Source of the DNA: Anaeramoeba flamelloides
Lineage: Eukaryota; Metamonada; Anaeramoebidae
Assembly: GCA_027625915.1 (NCBI GenBank)
Contig: JANTQA010000012.1
Span: 9,136,501 to 9,200,500, forward strand
Reading direction: 5' to 3'
Length of the DNA stretch: 64,000 nt
The notes under the pieces are model-generated. The model searched no databases, had not been told where the DNA came from, and worked only from the letters and a program-made list of their open reading frames with translations. The position numbers were made by a program, and so were the translations under genes. Shown piece by piece: positions 57,501-64,000 of the stretch (positions are counted from its first letter, which is position 1; every line of letters starts with the position of its first letter).

Positions 57501-59895
57501 TTTATAGAAAATATTGTGGATCATTAAGATTCTATAAATCAATGTACGACAAAATTAGTGTCAACCATAAGATTCAATTGAACACATATAACAAAACTTT
57601 TATCGATGTATGATTTTTTTTTTTTTAAAAATTTTTTTCTTTTTTAAAAATAATTCCCTTCACTGTGTAGTGAAAGAATATTTGATTTTTTTAAAATTCT
57701 TTTTAATTGAAAAATAATGATTTTTGAAAGGACTATTACTAATCAAGACAAACGTACTCAAATAATAATAATTTTTAATCGAATATATTTTTCAGATATC
57801 ATTTAAAAATATTTACTATCCTTTCCTCTCTCTTTAAGATTGTTTTTTGAATTAGTAATAGTTCAGGTTTTTTGTTTTTGAAATTGATTTTATCAAAAGC
57901 AATAACAAAATAAAGAAATATCCTAAAAACTAAATCTTAATATTTTCAACTTTTATGGTGCTATTAAAAATTTAAATTGAGGTTTTGTTATAATATTTGC
58001 CATTTTTTATTGAACCGAAAAATAAAATTTTCTTCAAAAATTCAATAACCAAACCATAATTATTTAATTTTTTTTAAAAAATGATCTTTTTTCATTTTTC
58101 AAATCGGTTGTTATTAGGAAAAGAGTTTGCTTATTAAAATATAATATGGTACTTACTTAAAGTAATTTTTAAAAAAGTGTGACATAAAAATTTTTTTAAT
58201 AAAAGTCATAAAAATAGATATATTTAGGTTTGTCAAATGCTTTAATATTTTAATGAAAATATGTTTATTGGGGTTTGTTGGAGGTTTTTTTTTCGATACT
58301 CTTGAAAACCTTTTTGTATCAATTTATTCAAATGAACTATAGAAAACACAAATTAGATTTTTAATAGTCACAAAACTTTAAGTGATGGAAAAAAAAAACA
58401 ATTGTTAGGGAAATGTTTATTTTTTTTTCTTTCATGATCTGAACCTATTCATTCACTATTAATTTTTTTTTTTTATTATCTTAAAATACTTAAAATTTGT
58501 TTTATATAATTTTTTTATTTTACTTTTCAATAGGTCAACCCATCTGAAGATCCTATTTTAAAAAAATTCTCGGAAGAAGGAATCGGAAACATTTTTGTTA
58601 CCGATCAAATCTTATCAGCCCTGATGATTTCCCCAAGATCAGCCATTCCATGGGATATTGTCTTTACCAAAAAAGGAGATCAATTATGGTTAGATAAACG
58701 TAAAGATTCAAGATTAGATTATGAAACAATTAATGAAACAAATCGATGGGCGCCAAGCGATGATAAGCCCGAATCTGTCAATTCAGCATATAGTTTATCC
58801 AATGAGGCAACTGATACCAATTTGAGATTTAGCCAACAAGTTTTGAGTCCATCTGGATCTGTAGAATTTAATAACAAAAGCCCATTTACAGATGAAAAGG
58901 TGAATATTGGCAATTATGAACAACAGGAACACACATCCATTTTTTATCGTTATAGATCATTTGACTTAGACGACGATATGAAAATCATTGTTAGATGTAG
59001 CATCAACGCAGCAGAAGAGCCACCACAAAAGAAAAAGAAAAAGGTTAATGTAAGGCAAACAAAGAAAAACAAACGAGCTAAAAAACTTAATTTAGACGAA
59101 GAAGGTGAAGACAACCAAGAAGAAATCAAATATGGTCCCGATGTCACGGTAATTCATATTGATGGCAATCCACCAAAAAAAAATGAAGAAGAAAAGGAAA
59201 CAGAAGAAAACAATGAAGAGAAATCCATCGAAATTGAAAAGGAAGAATCAAAATTGGAATGGAACGGACCAAAATTACTTTCTGTACATGCCTTAAATGA
59301 AGTAAATCCTAAATACACAATAAACTGGAAGGAAAATTTGGATTTGAAAATGGCTTCGGCACTTCTTACAGAAATGAAAAATAATGCCAATAAGATGGGT
59401 AAATGGGGATTTAAAGCACATCTTGCCGGCGTTGATCAACTCAAAATTGGCTTTGTTTCAAGAACAGATAATTATTCTAATAAGACACACACAGTTTGCG
59501 GAATCTGTAAGTATACACCACAAGAGTTCCTCTCCTTTTGCTCCTTAAATCTTTCAAACGCTTGGTCAATTGTGAAAACATTATGCTCAGATATTTTATC
59601 ATTGCCAAATGACGGACATTACATTTTACTGAGAACAAATAGAAAGTCTTCTTTGGTCTTATACCAATTAAGCGATTTGGAATTCAAAATTACAGAAGAA
59701 CATGAAGATAAAAATAAACCTTATCCCTACACAACCAAAAAAATCGTCTCTTTAAACGAAACAAAAGTTAAATTAACTAAACGTAAGACAATAAAGAAAA
59801 AAACTACCACAAACAGGAATCGTAATAAAAAGGGACCCAGAAAAGTTACAAAAAATAAAAGAAAAGTTATTGATTGGTCAGCTATTAAAAATTAA
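54578..59895 (+). CDS. eIF3d: Translation initiation factor eIF3 subunit D
   Basis: Four exons: 54578-54737, 55167-55521, 57508-57607 and 58534-59895. All introns are GT-AG (429, 1986 and 926 bp) and all phases agree, giving 658 residues. eIF3d is part of the eIF3 complex on the 40S subunit and binds the cap of some mRNAs. The family landmarks are present in order. Near the N-terminus are TWGPSSEDLDDFPLPNFYNPY and EKLGKISDWM (human GWGP, DRLGKVADW). Next come KYCGSLRFYKSMYDKIS across exons 2-3, EDPILKKFSEEGIGNIFVTD, AIPWDIVFTKKGDQLWLDKR, FSQQVL, YRYRSFDL, IVRC and GFKAHLAGVDQLKIGFVSR. About 100 Lys/Glu-rich residues are inserted after IVRC, where human eIF3d has about 14. The C-terminus is Lys/Arg-rich rather than the acidic animal tail. 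The start is the first of two adjacent ATGs; an upstream open extension lacks homology. Confidence 0.95.
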
Positions 59896-60100
59896 CTTTT
59901 TCTTTTTTCCTTTTCCTTTTCCTTTTCCTTTTTCTTTTTCTTTTTCTTTTTTCTTTTTCAAAATTTTTTTTTTTTTTTTTCCCATTCTTTTCCCTTTCCT
60001 TTTTTTTTTCCTTGCCCTTTCCCTTCCTTTTCCTTTTCCCTTTCCTTTTTCTTTTCCTTTCTTTTCTTATATTTTTTTTTAATTTTTTTTTTTTTTCAAT
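59896..60100 (+). repeat. Polypyrimidine tract after eIF3d
   Basis: About 200 bases of almost pure C/T, with units such as CCTTTT and TTTTTC, start immediately after the eIF3d stop codon. Such a tract in the transcript 3' end could bind pyrimidine-tract proteins or simply be an expanded microsatellite. Nothing further can be seen. Confidence 0.85.
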
Positions 60101-60329
60101 AATCTTAATTAGATTTATTATAATTTTTATCTACCTTTCTTTATCTTTCCAATATATATTAGATATTTTTAACAAAAATAAAGTTTTAAGTACTGGCTAA
60201 ACTTTTTCGATTTTGATCTAATTTATTTATTTATTTTTTTATTTTTATTTAAGGATCTAGTAACTCTTATTTATTCTTTTGTCCAAAGGTAATAGAGTGA
60301 TTATTTACACAATGAATATTTTTAAACTT

Positions 60330-61330
60330 GATAAAAAAATCATTTTTTATCCACTTTTGAGAAATGAGATATCATTTTTAAAACAATTCATTTTTTTCAA
60401 TTGAAATTTTCAGTCAAAAGATCTCTGACCTTTTTTGGTTTGGGATCAAAAAATTAAAATAAATAATTTGCAATATCTTTTTTATTTTGAAGAAATCTCA
60501 CTTTTTGCAATTTCTGATAATTTTTAATAATAAACAACTTTGAAACTTGATCTTGTTTAAAAAATTCTCTGAAAAAAAAATCAAATATTGAATCCTTGAA
60601 GATCCAGAAAGAAAATGATCATTTATTTTATTTTCAAATCTTTATTAAATTTCTTGAAATTTAAAAAACTAGTCAATATTCTTTTTCAAATATTCAGAGT
60701 ATAAACAAGGAGCTCTTTGCATTAAAATCAGTGTTTTGATAATATCAAAAATCTATTTATTTTTCGAATTATTAATTTATATTTGTTTTATTTGGTTGAA
60801 AATAATTAAAAAATTGAGAAATGAATGATAAAATCTATTGATACATTTAATTTTTGGGAAAAGTACCAATTTATTGGTGAAAATATTGAAGAGGTTAATA
60901 ATTATTGATTAAAAATAATCAAATTAAAAAGTATTTCTCTTGATTATAAATTGACTTTTCCAGGTCTTATAAAAAGTGTTTTTTGGAGAATTATTTAATC
61001 TAATGATTTGATTGTTTTTCTTGTATATTTCCGTTAAACTAAAAAGAAATAATTGATTAAAACTGTGCCTTGAATCAAAAAAAAAAAAAAAAAATATTAT
61101 TTTCAAGTCTAAAATCATTATTGTGTTTTTTTTTTTCAAAATAAAGTTTATTTTTATACTGTATTATTATAAAACTTTGAGGTTTTATTTTTAATGTTTA
61201 TTTTGGTACAGTTCCTTCATAAACTATAATATTTCTTACTTCTTTAAAAGAAAATATTTTTTTCTGAAATAATATTGGAAATATTTTCGAATTTGAACTT
61301 TTCAAAAATGAGAAAAATAGATCAAACATT
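60330..61330 (+). repeat. Dispersed repeat R4, copy 3 (longest)
   Basis: It aligns with 32930-33560 over its first 600 bp and with 36530-37150 over its last 600 bp, so the three copies together define a repeat of at least 1 kb. Examples are TTTTCAGTCAAAAGATCTCTGA near 60410 and AATAATCAAATTAAAAAGTAT near 60915. Confidence 0.65.
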
Positions 61331-61385
61331 TTGGAAAAAAAATTAATTTCATACCTTTCTTTCTGTTTTTACCCCTACCGTTTCA

Positions 61386-61670
61386 GGAGAAGTGTCGTCA
61401 AGTGTCGTCAAGTACCTATTTTTTCTTGAAGTTTTCAGTTTTATTTCAAAAAGTAAAAAAAAAACCTAACAATAATCTATCGATTGTCGAAACAAACAGA
61501 AAACTCAAGAAAACCTAGAGAAGATCTATCTATTTTACTCAATTCTAAGAAAACTCAAGTAAAACTAACGACGCTTTTTGTTAATTTGGGAAATTTAAAG
61601 AAAATTTCAAAAATTTTCTTTTTATTTCTCAAATTAAAAAGAAATAACGGTGGTTTTCCAAAATTTAAAA
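61386..61670 (+). mobile_element. LINE-B 3' UTR-like sequence
   Basis: It contains a tandem pair of the 10-mer GTGTCGTCAA, then TTTTCAGTTTTATTTC and an A-run ending AACCTAAC, as at 15050-15095. A second related block near 61585-61660 reads ATTTTCTTTTTATTTCTC, AAATTAAAAAGAAA and TAACGG. The copy is old and its borders are uncertain. Confidence 0.45.
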
Positions 61671-62884
61671 TAATAAGTAAAATCAAGGATTGTACTCAAT
61701 TCTTTCAAACCCTGGAAAACGTAACTACAGTGGATGATTTTTAATTTTACCATGTAAATAATATAATATTTTTTAATATTAATATTTTAATTATTTTTCA
61801 TCTTCTCTTTTTTATTTCGTAAATTTTCTTTGATTACTCCTTTCTCTCAATAGATAAATAAATAAAAATTCATTTTTAAAAATAGAATTTAACGCCAGTC
61901 AAGTTTTATATCACTATCATTTTACTTGGGTTTTGAATTTCGATATGTGGTTGGTTTTTTGTCTTTTTTGAATTTACTCATAAATTTTACTAGAAGATTT
62001 TTTTGGTTTACTAGTTACTAAAGAATAAAGAATTATTATTCAAAAAATAAATAAAAACAATCACTTTGTGAGAAAAAAAAAAATATTAAATATTTTTTTT
62101 AATTTATTCATCAATCCAAAAATGTACTAGTAATTCTAATTATCAATTGTGAAAATATAAATTTGTGTATTTTTATGATGAATGGTTAATTTTTCAAAAT
62201 AAACAATTCTATTGAGATAAATTGGCCATGAATATTTGAAAAGGTCACCTTTTAGGTAATTTAAAGTATGTTAGGGTAGGTTTTGATGGGTTGAATGGTA
62301 TGTTCAGATATTTTGGTCACAATTTTGAAAAAAAAAATAATTAAGATAGTAAAATAAGCTATGTCACTTGTTGTAAGATGAAAAAAAAATAGATATAAAA
62401 TTGTTATTAAAATTCTATTTTCAACAAATTTTAAAAAGTATTTAATATTTGTTTTTTAAAAATTTAAATTTTCTTTAAATGAAGTAATTAAATATCACTA
62501 ATAATAAAATAATATTTTAGATTTTTATTTCACACCGTTCGATAAAACTCTTGAGAACTTTAATACATATCAATTTAATCAAGAAACTATTCAAAATTTT
62601 GAAAATAATTCAATTTTATCAATTTAGAAATTTGACCAATTTTGAAAATTAATAATATTCCCATTTTTCATTTTGAAGGAAAAAGAATTTAGAAAATATT
62701 GAAAAGTTTTAATTTTTCTAGAGAAAAAAAAAGAATATTGTTGAGATTTTAAAAAAATGATTATTTAGTAATCTGTATTTTGTTTTCGAAAAGAATGAGT
62801 TAAAATATCGAAAGAATTTATTAAGTATCAGTAGATATTTCAAAATCGAAATTCATACATTTCCAAGATAAAACTATCAAAATG

Positions 62885-63515
62885 TTAGCAATTATATTTA
62901 TTAAGAATTAATTTAATTCTTTATTAATGGTGTAATCAAATTTTTTAGTTTGATGTTGGAAAGTAATATTTTTATATATTAATTTTTTATTTTCAGAGTA
63001 TTTTTAATTATTAATATTTCAATTCAAATCTCAGTCAATAAAAATAATAGAGGTGTAGGTAATTTAATAAATGGATGTTTAATCAAAGATTAACAAAAAT
63101 TATCAATTAAATCGAGATTTATTAAGCAAAACCTTTTTTTAAACTTTAAGGATTTAATAAAGTTGTTTTTTGGTTTTCAAAAAAAATTAAAAAACATAAC
63201 AAAAGAATTTTCAATTGAAAAATTTTTTTAACAAATTGTTTGGTCTTATTCACAAGAATCAATATAATAAATCAAATCGTTTTTTTATCATAAAAAAATT
63301 GGTTTTAGAATTTTGAGGATAAAATTACTTAATACTTTTATGTCTTTAAGAAAATTTTATTTTAAAAAAATCAAATTCCATCTTAAAACAAAAACACAAT
63401 TTCTAAGTAACCTTTCTAAATGACTTTAAAAATTTAGTCGTTTATAACAACCTTCTTAAATCAATACTAATATTTTTCAATCCTTTGAATAAATCAATTA
63501 TTTTTTTGGTAAACT
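62885..63515 (-). repeat. Dispersed repeat R3, copy 3 (inverted)
   Basis: The minus strand reproduces the R3 order of blocks: GAGATTTGAATTG near 63030, AACATCAAACT/ACTTTCCAACA near 62955, AAATTCTTAATAAA near 62905, and the left part up to about 63515. It is the opposite orientation to the copies in the presenilin intron and at 52615. Confidence 0.6.
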
Positions 63516-63551
63516 AAAAGAATTATCCCAAAAAAAGAAATATAATTATAT

Positions 63552-63750
63552 TACATTCAGTTTCACTTTTAAGGCAAACTTTCAACGAAATTTAAGGCAC
63601 AAAAAAAATCTCAAATTAAAGCACAAAATTCAAATTCTAGTAAAAATAAATTGTAAAAAAAAAAATTCCAAATTTTGTGCCTTAATTTGAGATTCTTTTG
63701 TGCCTTAAATTTCGTTGAAAGTTTGTGCCTTAAAAGTGAAACTGACTGTA
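63552..63750. mobile_element. TA-flanked MITE family D, copy 2
   Basis: An almost perfect palindrome with arms of about 80 bp. CAGTTTCACTTTTAAGGC is mirrored by GCCTTAAAAGTGAAACTG, and CAACGAAATTTAAGGCACAA by TTGTGCCTTAAATTTCGTTG. It is better preserved than copy 1 (45546-45744), so it is probably the younger insertion. The outer ends read TTACA/TGTAA, consistent with a TA target. Confidence 0.88.
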
Positions 63751-64000
63751 ATATTCCGAGTAACAAAGACTTGATTATTTGTAATAATGGTGGAAAGATA
63801 ATAAACAAGGTAAAAACTTTTTATAATGCAAGAAATTAAATGAATTTAATGGTTTTCTTTGAAAATAAAATGGAAAAAAAAAAATTAGATCTCTCACGAA
63901 ACGATTTTTTTTCTTTTGGATAACTTTGATGATCAGAATTTTTGAGACACTTGGAAATTTCTAAAATTTGTAAGTAGAGAATATCAGCAATAAAACACAT

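Larger units (their letters stand above)
60101..64000. other. Gene-free repeat-rich end of window
   Basis: No exon was recognised. The stretch contains R4 copy 3 (60330-61330), LINE-B-like 3' sequences (61386-61670), R3 copy 3 inverted (62885-63515) and MITE D copy 2 (63552-63750). The segment 61745-62880 is AT-rich and shows nothing I can name. Confidence 0.6.

Noticed and set aside
1-64000. CRISPR arrays, rRNA, tRNA, operons or ribosome binding sites
   Set aside because: None seen. The window is eukaryotic nuclear DNA, and no tRNA- or rRNA-like GC-rich block was found apart from the foldback core at 9573-9620.

Overview
This window is nuclear DNA from a very AT-rich (by eye close to 80% A+T) protist-like eukaryote. 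The standard genetic code fits: TAA and TGA end the conserved proteins where expected. Genes have spliceosomal introns, mostly GT-AG, and proteins carry Asn/Gln/Lys/Glu runs. The clade cannot be fixed from this window; an amoeboid protist (Anaeramoeba-like or amoebozoan) is only a guess. Seven protein-coding genes can be recognised: FAD synthase (-), calcineurin catalytic subunit A (-, two exons about 8.6 kb apart), presenilin (+, two exons 4.8 kb apart), a signal-peptide-peptidase-like protein with all catalytic motifs replaced (-), adenylosuccinate synthetase (+), LST8 (-) and eIF3d (+). A Ras pseudogene lies at 29615-30190.

Layout: 1-3201 is gene-free. FAD synthase is at 3202-3948. The 3' exon of calcineurin is at 7534-8897 and its 5' exon at 17483-18119. 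Presenilin starts 878 bp away on the other strand and ends at 25219. From 25.5 to 34.1 kb comes a block of nested mobile elements with the Ras pseudogene and a decayed LINE. The SPP-like gene is at 34519-35706, adenylosuccinate synthetase at 41576-44693, LST8 at 48307-49858 and eIF3d at 54578-59895. The last 4 kb is repeats.

The genes are unlinked housekeeping and signalling functions: FAD and purine synthesis, Ca2+ and TOR signalling, intramembrane proteolysis and translation initiation. I see no operon or gene-cluster logic. Between the genes, and inside the two giant introns, the DNA is largely built from old dispersed repeats at roughly 70-85% identity by eye: two LINE families, TTAA-flanked and TA-flanked inverted-repeat elements, 3-bp-TSD elements, several MITE families, and longer families of unknown nature called here R1 to R5. 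Several insertions can be proven inside the window, because another copy of the host repeat serves as the empty site.

The most notable observations are the apparent dead SPP-family protein sharing the window with an intact presenilin, a duplicated hairpin with a compensatory base-pair change, a decayed two-copy small gene family, the very long introns (one with a non-standard reading-frame join), and a LINE fragment flanked by direct repeats of about 150 bp.
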